Of a DNA stretch of 64,000 nucleotides, positions 17,315 to 26,660 are shown piece by piece (position 1 is the stretch's first letter; each line of letters opens with the position of its first letter). A model generated the notes under the pieces. The model was not told where the DNA came from. It saw only the letters and a program-made list of their open reading frames with translations, and ran no database searches. The stretch spans positions 2,823,363 through 2,887,362 of the forward strand of contig NZ_CP036349.1 of assembly GCF_007753265.1 (NCBI RefSeq). Direction: 5' to 3'. The position numbers were made by a program, and so were the translations under genes. The stretch is from Botrimarina mediterranea (GTDB lineage: Bacteria > Planctomycetota > Planctomycetia > Pirellulales > Lacipirellulaceae).

Positions 17315-19702
17315 TTGACTTCACTTTCGTTCCGAATCGTCGGGCTAGGCTTAGTTGCCGCCCTCCACGCCTGCGTTGCGGAAGCGGCGTCGGGTAGCGA
17401 GGTCGCGTCGGGCGAGGCTGCGGTGCGTCCGCTGCTCACCACCTGGGGAGAGCAACTCGACAGGTCAGCAGTTCTGCCCGAGTACCCGCGGCCGCAGATG
17501 GTGCGTGATTCCTGGACGAATCTAAATGGCGAGTGGGATTTTGCCCTCGCGCCTTCGGGCGATGGCGAACCTGAGGCATTCGAAAGGAAGATCGTCGTAC
17601 CCTTTCCGGTCGAATCGGTCCTATCAGGGGTGGCTTCCGAGGTCAGACCGGAAGATGCCGTTTGGTATCGCCGGAAGTTCGACCCCGGCAAGCATGACGG
17701 TCAGCGGGTGCTGCTGCACTTCGGCGCCGTCGATTGGCAGACGAAGGTCTGGGTCAACGGCATTGAAGTTGGTGAACACACGGGGGGATACGACCCTTTC
17801 TCATTCGATATCACCAAGGCACTCACCGCGAAGGGCCCGCAATCGCTCGTCGTGCGGGTGACCGATCCCACCAATCGAGGAAGTCAGCCCCACGGGAAAC
17901 AGTCGCTCGAACCGGGCGGCATCGTTTACACCGCGGTGACCGGCATTTGGCAGACGGTTTGGCTAGAGACCGTTCCGCAGACGCGGATCCGATCTTTGCG
18001 GGTCACGCCCCACGTCGATTCAGGTGAAGTCGAGTTGGTCGTCGACGCCGAGGGCCCGGGGTTGGACAAGACGGTGGTTCGGATTGCAACCAAGAGCGAG
18101 GGCGGCGCGCCGCTCCGAGTTACCGGCAAGCCGGGTGAGTCGCTGCGATTGGCGATCCCGAACGCCCGTCTCTGGTCGCCCGACGATCCTTATCTGTACG
18201 AGCTTGATATCGATCTCGCTGTCGAGTCGGGCAAGGTCCACAACGTTGTCGATCACGTCGGCAGCTACGTCGGCATGCGGAGCGTCGCGGTCGTCCCGGA
18301 CGAGCGTGGCCAGAGCCGAATCTGTCTCAACGGCAAAGAGTGCTTCAGCTTCGGCCCGCTCGACCAAGGCTATTGGCCGGACGGTCTCTACACGGCGCCT
18401 AGCGACGAGGCGCTCAAGTGGGACATCACAATGACCAAGAAGTTCGGCTTCAACACGTGCCGCAAGCATGTGAAAGTCGAGCCGGCTCGTTGGTACTACT
18501 GGTGCGACAGGATCGGCTTGCTTGTGTGGCAAGACATGCCGTGTGGCGGCGAGCGTGGCATCGGGCCTAGCGAGGCAGACCCGACGTGCTCCCCCGAATC
18601 GGAAGCGGTCTTCCGCGCCGAGTTAGAAGCGATGGTGGACGCCTTATCGCATCACCCATCGATCATCGTGTGGGTCCCCTTCAATGAAGGCTGGGGCCAG
18701 TTCAAGACCAACGAGATACTTGCATGGGTGAAGGGTCTCGACCCGACTCGTCTGGTTGACGGGCCGAGCGGCTGGGCGGATCGCGGCTACGGCGACTTGT
18801 TGGATAGGCATGACTATCCGGGCCCCTCCATCCATCCTCCCGAGGAGGGTCGCGCAGCGGTGCTCGGCGAGTTTGGGGGTCTTGGCTTGGTGACTCCCGA
18901 CCATGTGTGGCTCGATGTCACGAACTGGGGCTACCAGAGTTTTGATAACGAGAAAGAACTGGCCAAGAGTTATAAGTCGCTCATCGACAACCTTTGGCTC
19001 CTAAAGAGTGACGGGCTTGCTGCCGCGATCTATACTCAAACCACCGACGTCGAGGGCGAGGTCAACGGCCTCGTCACCTACGACCGCCGGGTTCTCAAGA
19101 TCGACCCCAACAAAGCGGCGATCTGGAACAACCGCCTTTACGGGCCCGCGCCGAAACTGACGACGGTGCTCGCCACTTCTCAAGACCCGTCTTCGATGGG
19201 AGCGGAGTGGAGCTATTCGACAACGCAGCCGGCGGCTGATGATTGGATGGCGAGTGACTACGACGACTCTGCGTGGCAGATTGGCCGAGCAGGATTCGGG
19301 ACGCCCAACACTCCCGGCGCGACAGTCAGGACCGAATGGGACACGAGCGACATCTGGTTGCGTCGCACGGTGCGGCTCGATGACCCTCAGTTGCTAGAAG
19401 ACCTGTACTTGCTGATCCACCACGACGAAGACGCCGAGGTCTATCTCGACGGCAAGCTCATCAAGACGCTCTCGGGATTCACGCTCGACTACACCATCGT
19501 ACCGCTCTCGGCCGGAGCCAAGAAACTCTTCCGAACCGGTGAGCATTCGCTCGCCATCCACTGCCGTCAGACGGACGGCGGCCAGTTTATCGATCTCGGA
19601 TTGGTCGCGGTCCAAACAGAGCCAGCCGACGCGGCGACGGCGGAGAAGGGCTCCTCGTCGAACCTCTCGAAAGCCAAGGGACGCGGCTCTGTAAGACGGT
19701 AG
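17315..19702 (+). CDS. GH2 family glycosidase with extra C-terminal beta-sandwich domain
   Basis: Secreted 795-residue member of GH2 (beta-galactosidase/beta-mannosidase/beta-glucuronidase family). The start is probably TTG at 17315, leading a signal peptide that ends CVAEA. Residues 60-220 are the sugar-binding jelly roll (NLNGEWDFALAP, VWYRRKFD, NGIEVGEHTGGYDPFSFDIT), then the immunoglobulin-like domain, then the barrel with VPFNEGWGQ (acid/base Glu458) and LGEFGG (nucleophile Glu519). Residues about 625-780 form an added domain (DYDDSAWQIGRAGFGTP, DIWLRRTVRLD, IHHDEDAEVYLDG) that reappears in the protein at 26661. Specificity cannot be read from sequence; the mannan setting would fit beta-mannosidase or beta-galactosidase acting on galactomannan. 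Confidence 0.85.
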   Translation: MTSLSFRIVGLGLVAALHACVAEAASGSEVASGEAAVRPLLTTWGEQLDRSAVLPEYPRPQMVRDSWTNLNGEWDFALAPSGDGEPEAFERKIVVPFPVESVLSGVASEVRPEDAVWYRRKFDPGKHDGQRVLLHFGAVDWQTKVWVNGIEVGEHTGGYDPFSFDITKALTAKGPQSLVVRVTDPTNRGSQPHGKQSLEPGGIVYTAVTGIWQTVWLETVPQTRIRSLRVTPHVDSGEVELVVDAEGPGLDKTVVRIATKSEGGAPLRVTGKPGESLRLAIPNARLWSPDDPYLYELDIDLAVESGKVHNVVDHVGSYVGMRSVAVVPDERGQSRICLNGKECFSFGPLDQGYWPDGLYTAPSDEALKWDITMTKKFGFNTCRKHVKVEPARWYYWCDRIGLLVWQDMPCGGERGIGPSEADPTCSPESEAVFRAELEAMVDALSHHPSIIVWVPFNEGWGQFKTNEILAWVKGLDPTRLVDGPSGWADRGYGDLLDRHDYPGPSIHPPEEGRAAVLGEFGGLGLVTPDHVWLDVTNWGYQSFDNEKELAKSYKSLIDNLWLLKSDGLAAAIYTQTTDVEGEVNGLVTYDRRVLKIDPNKAAIWNNRLYGPAPKLTTVLATSQDPSSMGAEWSYSTTQPAADDWMASDYDDSAWQIGRAGFGTPNTPGATVRTEWDTSDIWLRRTVRLDDPQLLEDLYLLIHHDEDAEVYLDGKLIKTLSGFTLDYTIVPLSAGAKKLFRTGEHSLAIHCRQTDGGQFIDLGLVAVQTEPADAATAEKGSSSNLSKAKGRGSVRR

Positions 19703-19830
19703 GCAGCAACACCAACAAGAAAAACTTCTGCGACGCAACGAGCGCGGCCCCACGCCGTGCATGACGAAAAGACTTGTTCCTCTTCCAAGAATCTCCTAGC
19801 CCCGATGATCCGCCCGCAAGGAGGGCCCGC

Positions 19831-21357
19831 ATGAAACGCCTCTGGACAATTAAGCACAGCGCACCTTTCGCCCTCACGGCGTTGGCCGCGATTCAGGCGA
19901 CCCCGTCGGCTGAAGCCCAGCCGTCGCCCGTCAACCGCTACACCTTCAACGACGGCGCTGTCACCGACATCATCAGCGGGCAGAACGGCACACTCGTTGA
20001 TCCGTCGGGCATCGCGTTCTACTCGGGCGGTCAAGTCCGGCTCACTAACAACAACAATTTCAGTTCGGCGCAAGACTTCTCGTCGCCGACGGCCAACGGC
20101 GCCTACGTCGATCTGCCGAACGGTCTGATCAGTTCCGCGGCGAATAACGGATCGCTGTATCAGTTCAGTCTGGAGTTTTGGGCCACGGTTCAAACGAATC
20201 GTGACTGGGCTCGTCTGGGCGACTTCGGCACCAGCGTCGGCGGCGAAGATGTGTCAGGAAGCGGCGCCACAACGGACTACTTGATCGTCGTGCCCCGCAC
20301 GGGCGGTCGTCCCACACCCGAGGAGACCAACAAGTTCAGCGTCTCGAGCCACTCAGCGGGTGGGCAAGAAGACTTCATCTCGGCGCCGTCCGAGTTGGCG
20401 GCGGGCGTCGAGCATCACGTCGTCGTGACGGTGGATCAGACAGACTTCACCGGCGGCGGCAACGGAACGCTGTCGCTCTATCTTAACGGCTCCCTGGTGA
20501 ACTCGGGCCCGGTTGAAGACGAAGGCTTCATCGACTTCACGCTCTTCAGCGATAACAACAACTGGCTCGGCCGCGCGCAGTGGGGAGACCCGCTCTTCGA
20601 TGGAAGCTACAACGAGTTCAGCGTTTACGATTACTCGCTCAGTGCTCAAGACGTGCTCGACAGCTTCAACGCCGGTCCGGTTCCCGGTGAGCTGGCTGTT
20701 CCGCAGCTCGTCGTCAATCGTGACACCGGCGAGGTCACGGTCAACAACGCCACGGGTGAGCAGCTCAGCTTGCTGAGCTACTCGATCGCGTCGGAGTCGG
20801 GCTCCATCGACAACGTCGCATGGACTTCGATCGACGCGACAAACTTCGACGCCAACGGCGTTTGGACATCGACGTCTGACACTCCGGAGTTGATCGCCGA
20901 AGGGACCACCGGCGACGGGGGTCAGATTGCCTCGGCGGCGGGCCGGACAATCGGCAATGCCTGGAACCCCTCGCCGTACGAAGACCTCGTTTTCAACTTC
21001 ACGCTTGCCGGCGGCTCGCCTCTTGCCGGTGAGGTGGTTTACGTCGGCAACGACGGCGCAGCCATCGCCAACACCGACCTGAACGCCGATGGCGTTACGG
21101 ATGCGGATGACTTCTACCTATTCGCCGCCGCTTCGCAGGGCGACCTCAGCGGGATGTCTGCCTACGAGCTCTACAAGAACGGCGACCTCAACGGCGACGG
21201 CGCCAACAACTACGTCGATTTCAGGTTGTTCAAGGACGCCTTCATTGCCGCCAACGGCGCCGCCGCGTTCGCCGCGCTCGCCGCCTCGGTGCCGGAGCCG
21301 ACCAGCCTGTTGCTCGTTGTCGGCGCCGGCGTTGGGCTGGCTTTCCGTCGTCGCTAG
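19831..21357 (+). CDS. LamG-domain PEP-CTERM protein with dockerin-like repeats
   Basis: Exported 508-residue protein. The ATG at 19831 follows AAGGAGGG at 5-6 nt, an excellent ribosome site; the frame is open to 19774 but that extension is non-coding in character. Order: signal peptide ending AEAQ, LamG/concanavalin-like domain (about 30-285; NRYTFNDGAVTDIISGQNGT, LSLYLNGSLVNSG, FDGSYNEFSVYDYSLSAQDV), the recurrent module starting PQLVVNRDTGEVTVNN (nt 20701-21057), two dockerin-like EF-hand loops (DLNADGVTDADDFYLF, DLNGDGANNYVDFRLF) and a PEP-CTERM tail (VPEPTSLLLVVGAG, RRR). Probably a surface glycan-binding or cell-associated protein; no catalytic motif is seen. It is the first of two tandem LamG genes after GH2. 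Confidence 0.78.
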   Translation: MKRLWTIKHSAPFALTALAAIQATPSAEAQPSPVNRYTFNDGAVTDIISGQNGTLVDPSGIAFYSGGQVRLTNNNNFSSAQDFSSPTANGAYVDLPNGLISSAANNGSLYQFSLEFWATVQTNRDWARLGDFGTSVGGEDVSGSGATTDYLIVVPRTGGRPTPEETNKFSVSSHSAGGQEDFISAPSELAAGVEHHVVVTVDQTDFTGGGNGTLSLYLNGSLVNSGPVEDEGFIDFTLFSDNNNWLGRAQWGDPLFDGSYNEFSVYDYSLSAQDVLDSFNAGPVPGELAVPQLVVNRDTGEVTVNNATGEQLSLLSYSIASESGSIDNVAWTSIDATNFDANGVWTSTSDTPELIAEGTTGDGGQIASAAGRTIGNAWNPSPYEDLVFNFTLAGGSPLAGEVVYVGNDGAAIANTDLNADGVTDADDFYLFAAASQGDLSGMSAYELYKNGDLNGDGANNYVDFRLFKDAFIAANGAAAFAALAASVPEPTSLLLVVGAGVGLAFRRR

Positions 21358-21418
21358 TCCACGCCCTTCTCTAAATCTATTCCGGAACCAAACCTCTCGC
21401 ATCGCGGAGACACTTCCA

Positions 21419-22897
21419 ATGATACTGCAGCGCATTCAAGCCGCCGGCTTCGCCGTCCTTCTGACGGCAGGCGCGGCCCACGCGAACACCGTCGCTTACT
21501 GGCGTTTCGAGACCGGCCCCGCCGACACGAACGTCATCCACTTGGCTGGTGACGACGCCGGCAATACCTACTCGGCCGACATCCCCGACGTGTCGGGCAA
21601 TGGCCACGACCTCTCGGCATGGATCACCGGCGGTTGCTGCGGCTACGCCTACCGCTCCGACGTCGCGACGGGCACGATCGCGGCGACCGGCGCGACAAAT
21701 AACTTCTCTGTCCAGAACACGGGCGGCGGCCCGGGCATGTTCACCGGCCCGACGGGCATCGGCTCGATCACTCCGTCCGCCTTCACGATCGAGGCTTCGT
21801 TCCGTCTAGAGAACGGCGGCTTCCGAACGATCATCGGTCGCGATGGTACGGATGTGGCCGACCAAAACCGTGAACTCGCGCCGGTCTACCTGCAAGCGGT
21901 CCCGGGCAACGCTCTGGCGATCAAGTTCGCGGACCAAGAGGGCTTTTGGCACGAAGCGGTGTCGCCGGCTGAGATCCTCAACACCTTCGCTCCTCCGAAC
22001 ACAACCGAAGGCGATTGGTACCACGCCTCGGCCGTGAGCGACGGTTCGACATTGTCGCTGTACTTGGCGAACGCCACTCAAGGCACCGGTTACCAGCTCG
22101 TCGCCCAAACCGACATGACGTTGAGCGGCAGCACGAATACGGCGATGGCCACGCCCGCCGGCGACGGCGGCGATTGGGACGCCGGTAACTGGACCGTCGG
22201 TCGCGGCATGTACAACGGCGGCCACGGCGACCGCGCCTACGGGTTCATCGACGAGGTCCGCATTAGCGACAGCGCGGTTTCGCTGTCGGACATGCTCCAC
22301 TTCGCCGGCGGCCAGAACCTGTCGATCGAGGTCAACACGTCGACCGGCGCCGTCATGCTTAAGAACAACTCGTCCGGCGCTGTGACCCTCGACTACTACG
22401 AGATCACCAGCGACGCCGGCGCGCTTAATCAGTCAAGCTGGAACAGCATGGCGGACCAGGGCGTTGAAGTGAGCCCCCCCGGCGACTACAGCGGCGACGG
22501 TGTTGTCGATGCCGCGGACTACACGGTCTACCGCGACGGTCTGGGTTCGACCTTTGCTCAGGCCGACTACGACGTGTGGGCCGCGAACTACGGCGCCAGC
22601 GCCGAAGACGGCTACGGGTGGACCGAGGCGGGCGGTTCGGACGCCAACATCCTGTCGGAGTTGCTGCTCGATGTCGCGGGCACATCGCTCATGCCGGGCG
22701 AGTCGATCTCGTTGGGCGCCGCGTATAACACGGCCGTTGGCGGGCAGGACCTCGAGTTCAGCTACGGCCGTCCGGGGTCGGGCCTGTTCGTTGGCGGCGT
22801 GACCTACGTCGGCGCGGCGGCGACGATCCCCGAGCCGGCGACGCTGGCTCTGGTTGCTCTGGGCATGGCGGCGCTGGGGTGGCGTCGTACTGCCTGA
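21419..22897 (+). CDS. LamG-domain PEP-CTERM protein; dockerin-like unit inserted in recurrent module
   Basis: Exported 492-residue protein. ATG at 21419 follows CGGAGA at 8 nt and leads a signal peptide ending AHAN. The LamG-like domain (AYWRFETGPAD, FTIEASFRLENGGFRTIIGR, YGFIDEVRISDSA) covers about 25-300 and is nearly duplicated in the gene at 30950. Next comes the recurrent module (LSIEVNTSTGAVMLKNNSSG), but here a dockerin-like unit (GDYSGDGVVDAADYTVYRDG, nt 22481-22592) sits inside it, before the module resumes with GWTEAGGSDAN and LGAAYN. The end is a PEP-CTERM tail (IPEPATLALVALGMAALGW, RR). Function unknown; glycan binding is inferred from the LamG fold. Confidence 0.78.
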   Translation: MILQRIQAAGFAVLLTAGAAHANTVAYWRFETGPADTNVIHLAGDDAGNTYSADIPDVSGNGHDLSAWITGGCCGYAYRSDVATGTIAATGATNNFSVQNTGGGPGMFTGPTGIGSITPSAFTIEASFRLENGGFRTIIGRDGTDVADQNRELAPVYLQAVPGNALAIKFADQEGFWHEAVSPAEILNTFAPPNTTEGDWYHASAVSDGSTLSLYLANATQGTGYQLVAQTDMTLSGSTNTAMATPAGDGGDWDAGNWTVGRGMYNGGHGDRAYGFIDEVRISDSAVSLSDMLHFAGGQNLSIEVNTSTGAVMLKNNSSGAVTLDYYEITSDAGALNQSSWNSMADQGVEVSPPGDYSGDGVVDAADYTVYRDGLGSTFAQADYDVWAANYGASAEDGYGWTEAGGSDANILSELLLDVAGTSLMPGESISLGAAYNTAVGGQDLEFSYGRPGSGLFVGGVTYVGAAATIPEPATLALVALGMAALGWRRTA

Positions 22898-22953
22898 AAG
22901 TGGTTGATTGATTTGGACGGAGTTATTTCCCAAACGGCTACAAGGATCACCCG

Positions 22954-24066
22954 ATGACCAAGACATGCACTCGGAAAACGGACCGAGCGTACAAGGACGG
23001 CTTTACCCTCGTCGAGCTGTTGGTGGTGATCGCCATCATCGGGATCCTTGTGGCGCTATTGTTGCCGGCGGTTCAGTCGGCGCGTGAGGCGGCGCGGCGG
23101 AATGGCTGTGTGAATGCGCTAAAGCAACTATCACTGGCAAATCTCAACTACGAATCGACACACAAGCAGTTCCCGTACGCCCGGAAGTACGACATTTGGG
23201 ATGCGTACACTTGGACACAACTCGTCTTGCCGCAGCTCGAAGAGCAAGCCGTTTACGATAATTTTTGGACTCTTCCTATCAAAGAGTACAAGGCGACAGA
23301 TCCCCAAGGCGCGGACCAAAACACGTACGGGCCGATTGGGATCGACGCGAGAATCAGGGCCGCTCGCGAAGCTCAGATCCCCCCCTTCTATTGCCCCAGC
23401 GATCAATCGCCGTACGCCAATGAGATGGACACGGCAGCCTACGGATTTTGGCGTGGCAACTACCGCGCGTGCGTTGGCAATGGCGACATGTACGGTAATG
23501 CGTTGGGTCGTCCAATCATCTTTCGCCGCCTCCCCATTGGCTCGATTGATGTGGACATAAGTCCTTACGGAGCGGGAGTCTTTTCAGTGCGACCTGGACA
23601 GTCTGTCGAAGGCGGGCCGCAAACACAGCAAACACGAATGGCTCAGATTGTCGACGGGACGTCAAAGACAATACTGCTGTCAGAAGGCATTGTGCCCCAG
23701 AACTCTAACTTTGGTGGACCTATGGGCTCGTCGATCTATGGCAACATGGGCGGAGCCCTCTTCTCGGCAGCATCCACACCCAATAGCTCAATTCCCGACG
23801 GGCCAGTCGGACCCTGTCCGGATGATATGGGTGATTTCACGTTCCCTGAAAAATGGTGCGATTCAATCAGCCAGGCGATCCCAGACAGAGTACCCGGAAC
23901 TAACGGCGCCTACGCAACGGCAAGAAGTCTACATCCGGGCGGTGTCAATGTTGCAATGGCTGATGGTTCAGTGACGTTCGTACAAGACGGGATCGATTGG
24001 TACACCTGGCGAGCTGCCGGGACTCGCGACAAAGAAGAGGCACTTGGATCGCTGTCTGGCAACTGA
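22954..24066 (+). CDS. DUF1559 protein with type IV pilin-like N-terminus
   Basis: A 370-residue DUF1559 protein. ATG at 22954 has AAGGA at 7-nt spacing. The pilin-like signal ([19 protein letters not shown]) begins at residue 15 and LLPAVQSAREAARRNGCVNA follows. Conserved C-terminal landmarks are QIVDGTSKTILLSEGI and HPGGVNVAMADGSVTFV. The body has more AT-rich third positions than the flanking PEP-CTERM genes. It is followed after 37 bp by a lipoprotein gene, the same pairing as at 11198/12471. Confidence 0.9.
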   Translation: MTKTCTRKTDRAYKDGFTLVELLVVIAIIGILVALLLPAVQSAREAARRNGCVNALKQLSLANLNYESTHKQFPYARKYDIWDAYTWTQLVLPQLEEQAVYDNFWTLPIKEYKATDPQGADQNTYGPIGIDARIRAAREAQIPPFYCPSDQSPYANEMDTAAYGFWRGNYRACVGNGDMYGNALGRPIIFRRLPIGSIDVDISPYGAGVFSVRPGQSVEGGPQTQQTRMAQIVDGTSKTILLSEGIVPQNSNFGGPMGSSIYGNMGGALFSAASTPNSSIPDGPVGPCPDDMGDFTFPEKWCDSISQAIPDRVPGTNGAYATARSLHPGGVNVAMADGSVTFVQDGIDWYTWRAAGTRDKEEALGSLSGN

Positions 24067-24103
24067 TTCATCCCACGCTATTTACCCCAGTCGGTGCACT
24101 TAG

Positions 24104-24502
24104 ATGTCGAAGCGGAATTGCCATTTTGCGTTCATCGCGTTGTTTTCTCTGTTGGCTGGTTGTGCCGAGAGGGCGCCATCCGTGCAGGGGACGGTGACGT
24201 ATGAAGGCAAGCCAATCGAATCTGGTCGGATTGCGTTTAGCCCAATCGGCGGCCAAGGCACTCCTTTCGGCGGATTGATCGAGAACGGCTCGTATTCAAT
24301 AGACGAGGCTTACCTAGGCAAGCGAGTCGTCGCGATCTCTGCCAAGAACGAAATCAAGTTCAACGGTCGTGAGATGATCATGCCCGCAGAAGGCAAGCCC
24401 GGCGAGGAAATCGTTCCCGAGGATGCTGTGGGCAATATGCAAGAGGTGGAGATCAAAGGCGGCTCGCAAACCTTGGACTTCCACCTCACGGCGCCAAAGT
24501 AG
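24104..24502 (+). CDS. Small lipoprotein paired with DUF1559 gene
   Basis: A 132-residue lipoprotein with lipobox FSLLAGCAER (Cys20 acylated). The mature part (VQGTVTYEGKPIESGRIAFS, GGLIENGSYSIDEAYLGKR) resembles the carboxypeptidase-regulatory-like sandwich of other planctomycete DUF1559 companions, including the protein at 12471. Function unknown; membrane-anchored and probably facing the periplasm or surface. It shares the more AT-rich composition of the gene before it. Confidence 0.78.
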   Translation: MSKRNCHFAFIALFSLLAGCAERAPSVQGTVTYEGKPIESGRIAFSPIGGQGTPFGGLIENGSYSIDEAYLGKRVVAISAKNEIKFNGREMIMPAEGKPGEEIVPEDAVGNMQEVEIKGGSQTLDFHLTAPK

Positions 24503-24644
24503 CGGGTTGACGCTGCGTCGTCTCCCTTCGTGGGTGCACCTATCGACGAGCTCTTAAGGCCTCCAGGGCTCTGTTGCAGCTACCGCTACGAAGACGCGAT
24601 GAAATCGCCGCACCGAGTTTAGACCGTCAGCGCGGAACTATCTT

Positions 24645-26615
24645 ATGAACATCGCCTCCTCGATCCACCCCTGGCTAACGCTTGCCCTCGTGGTCTGCGC
24701 GGGCAGGTTGGACGCCGCGTACACGGTGGAGCGGGTCGTTTCCGGCTTGAATCAGCCGACCTACATGACCCAGGCGCCGGGCGATAACAATCACCTCTAC
24801 ATTGTTGAACGCACCGAGCCGGGCGGCTCGAGCCTCGGGCGGGTCCTCGCCTACAACCAACTGACGAAGACATCGACAACGTTCCTCGATCTGGCCGGGA
24901 CCGTCCAGGCGGACGGTGGGTTGTTGTCGATGACTTTCCACCCGGACTACCAGTCCAACGGGCTGTTCTACACGGTTTCCAACGTCAGCGGCGTCAATGG
25001 CCTCGACGAATGGAAGACAGTCGGCGGCGTGCCTCAGGTTCAGCGGCGGCTCTACGAGTACCAGAACCTGTCAAACGTTTTTCACACGATGAACGAGGCG
25101 TTCTTCCGTCCGGGGGGCAGCGGCGCCGAACTGTTCCTCACGACCGGGGACGGCGGCACGCAAGCGAACGAGCCGACCTTCGATCCCTCGTTGATCGAGG
25201 ACCCGACCTCGCCGTACGGCAAAGTGGTGAAGATTGACTTGACGGGCGACTTCGCAACGCCGGCTGCGGGACCGTCGCACCCGGATGTCGATCTGGTCGC
25301 GTTGGGATTGCGGAACCCCTACCGCAGCAGCTTCGACCGTGAGACGGGAGATTTCTACATCGGCGATGTCGGCTTCAACGCGGTGGAGGAAGTGAACTTC
25401 ATCCCAGCGAGTCACTTTGAGAACCCCGCTGCGACGCCAATCGATTTCGGCTGGACCTCGCGCGAGGGGACGATCGCGACGATCGGCGGATCGGCCGGCG
25501 GCCCTGGTTCGCCAGGCGATGTTGATCCGATCTACGAATACGCTCACCACGGCGGCATCCCGCTGGGGCATACGAGCGACTTCAACGGAGCCTCGATAAC
25601 CGGCGGCTATGTGTATCGCGGGCCCGTCGAGGAACTGCAAGGCCGCTACTTCCTCACGGACTTTACGGCGCAGCGGATCTATTCGGGAGAGTTCGACACC
25701 ACGACTCCAGCCGCCGGCTACAACGGCGATAACTTCACCGATGTCCAGCGTCACGACATCGAGTTCGAGGAGTTGCTCGATGACGGAACGGTTCTCCAGT
25801 ACCTCACGTCATTCAACGAGGACAACTTCGGGAACTTGTACATGGTCAAGTTCGGCAACTCGTTCTTCCCGCCGGAAGGTCAGGGTGAGATCTTCCGGAT
25901 TGTCCCGTTGGGTGACGACCAGATTGAATTGGTGGTGGATCGCGACACCGGCGCGGTTACTTTGCAGAACAGCGCTACCACGGTCCTTGATATCCAATCG
26001 ATCTCCCTGTCGTCAGCGGTGGGCGCTATCTCGCCGTCGGATTTGACGCCCGTCACGGGGCTGCGTGACGCCGATGGCGACATGTCGGTGGATCACAACG
26101 ACGCGTGGTCGATCTCGTCGAGCACAACGTCGCTGTTCGTCGAAGCAACAACCGGCGACGCAGGACAGTTGGCGCCGCAAAGCCAGCTGGTGTATTCGCC
26201 CGCGGATGGCTGGGTGCGTTCGCCCGTCGAAGACCTGGCGGCGACGGTGCTGCTCGGTGACGGCACGATCGTCAACGCGCAAGTCAGCTACACCGGCAAT
26301 GGCGGCGCGGCGTTCGAGAGCGGCGATCTCAATTTTGATGGCGTGATCAACCGGGCCGACTTTGTCGCACTCGCGAGCCGACTGCACACCGACTTGTCGG
26401 GCCTCGGCCCGGCGCAGGCCTACGCGGCTGGCGACCTTACCGGCGACGGCGTTAGCAACTACGACGACTTCGCCGCCTTCAAAGCGACTTACATCTCGCT
26501 GCACGGTGAAGAGGCGTTCGCCGGTTTGCTGGCGTCGGTCCCCGAGCCGACAACGGCTCTGCTGGCGGCGTGCGGCATTGGTGGGGTGTTCGCCGCGAGG
26601 CGGCGGGACGTCTGA
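24645..26615 (+). CDS. PQQ-type sugar dehydrogenase-like beta-propeller, dockerin-like, PEP-CTERM
   Basis: Exported 656-residue protein of the soluble glucose/sorbosone dehydrogenase family. After a signal peptide come propeller motifs typical of the family: LNQPTYMTQAPGDNNHLYIV, GGLLSMTFHPDYQSNGLFYT, TTGDGGTQANEP, SPYGKVVKIDL, ALGLRNPYRSSFDRETGDFY, IGDVGFNAVEEVNF and FGWTSREGT. These would oxidise a sugar with PQQ as cofactor; key residues were not checked one by one. From nt 25922 the recurrent module follows (IELVVDRDTGAVTLQN), interrupted by a short DADGDMSVDHNDAW loop, then dockerin-like repeats (DLNFDGVINRADF, DLTGDGVSNYDDFAAF) and a PEP-CTERM tail (VPEPTTALLAACGIGG). Probably surface-attached. 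Confidence 0.8.
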   Translation: MNIASSIHPWLTLALVVCAGRLDAAYTVERVVSGLNQPTYMTQAPGDNNHLYIVERTEPGGSSLGRVLAYNQLTKTSTTFLDLAGTVQADGGLLSMTFHPDYQSNGLFYTVSNVSGVNGLDEWKTVGGVPQVQRRLYEYQNLSNVFHTMNEAFFRPGGSGAELFLTTGDGGTQANEPTFDPSLIEDPTSPYGKVVKIDLTGDFATPAAGPSHPDVDLVALGLRNPYRSSFDRETGDFYIGDVGFNAVEEVNFIPASHFENPAATPIDFGWTSREGTIATIGGSAGGPGSPGDVDPIYEYAHHGGIPLGHTSDFNGASITGGYVYRGPVEELQGRYFLTDFTAQRIYSGEFDTTTPAAGYNGDNFTDVQRHDIEFEELLDDGTVLQYLTSFNEDNFGNLYMVKFGNSFFPPEGQGEIFRIVPLGDDQIELVVDRDTGAVTLQNSATTVLDIQSISLSSAVGAISPSDLTPVTGLRDADGDMSVDHNDAWSISSSTTSLFVEATTGDAGQLAPQSQLVYSPADGWVRSPVEDLAATVLLGDGTIVNAQVSYTGNGGAAFESGDLNFDGVINRADFVALASRLHTDLSGLGPAQAYAAGDLTGDGVSNYDDFAAFKATYISLHGEEAFAGLLASVPEPTTALLAACGIGGVFAARRRDV

Positions 26616-26660
26616 GTCAACGGAACAAGAGTTGAAACTTACTAGGAACTAGAGAAGGGC

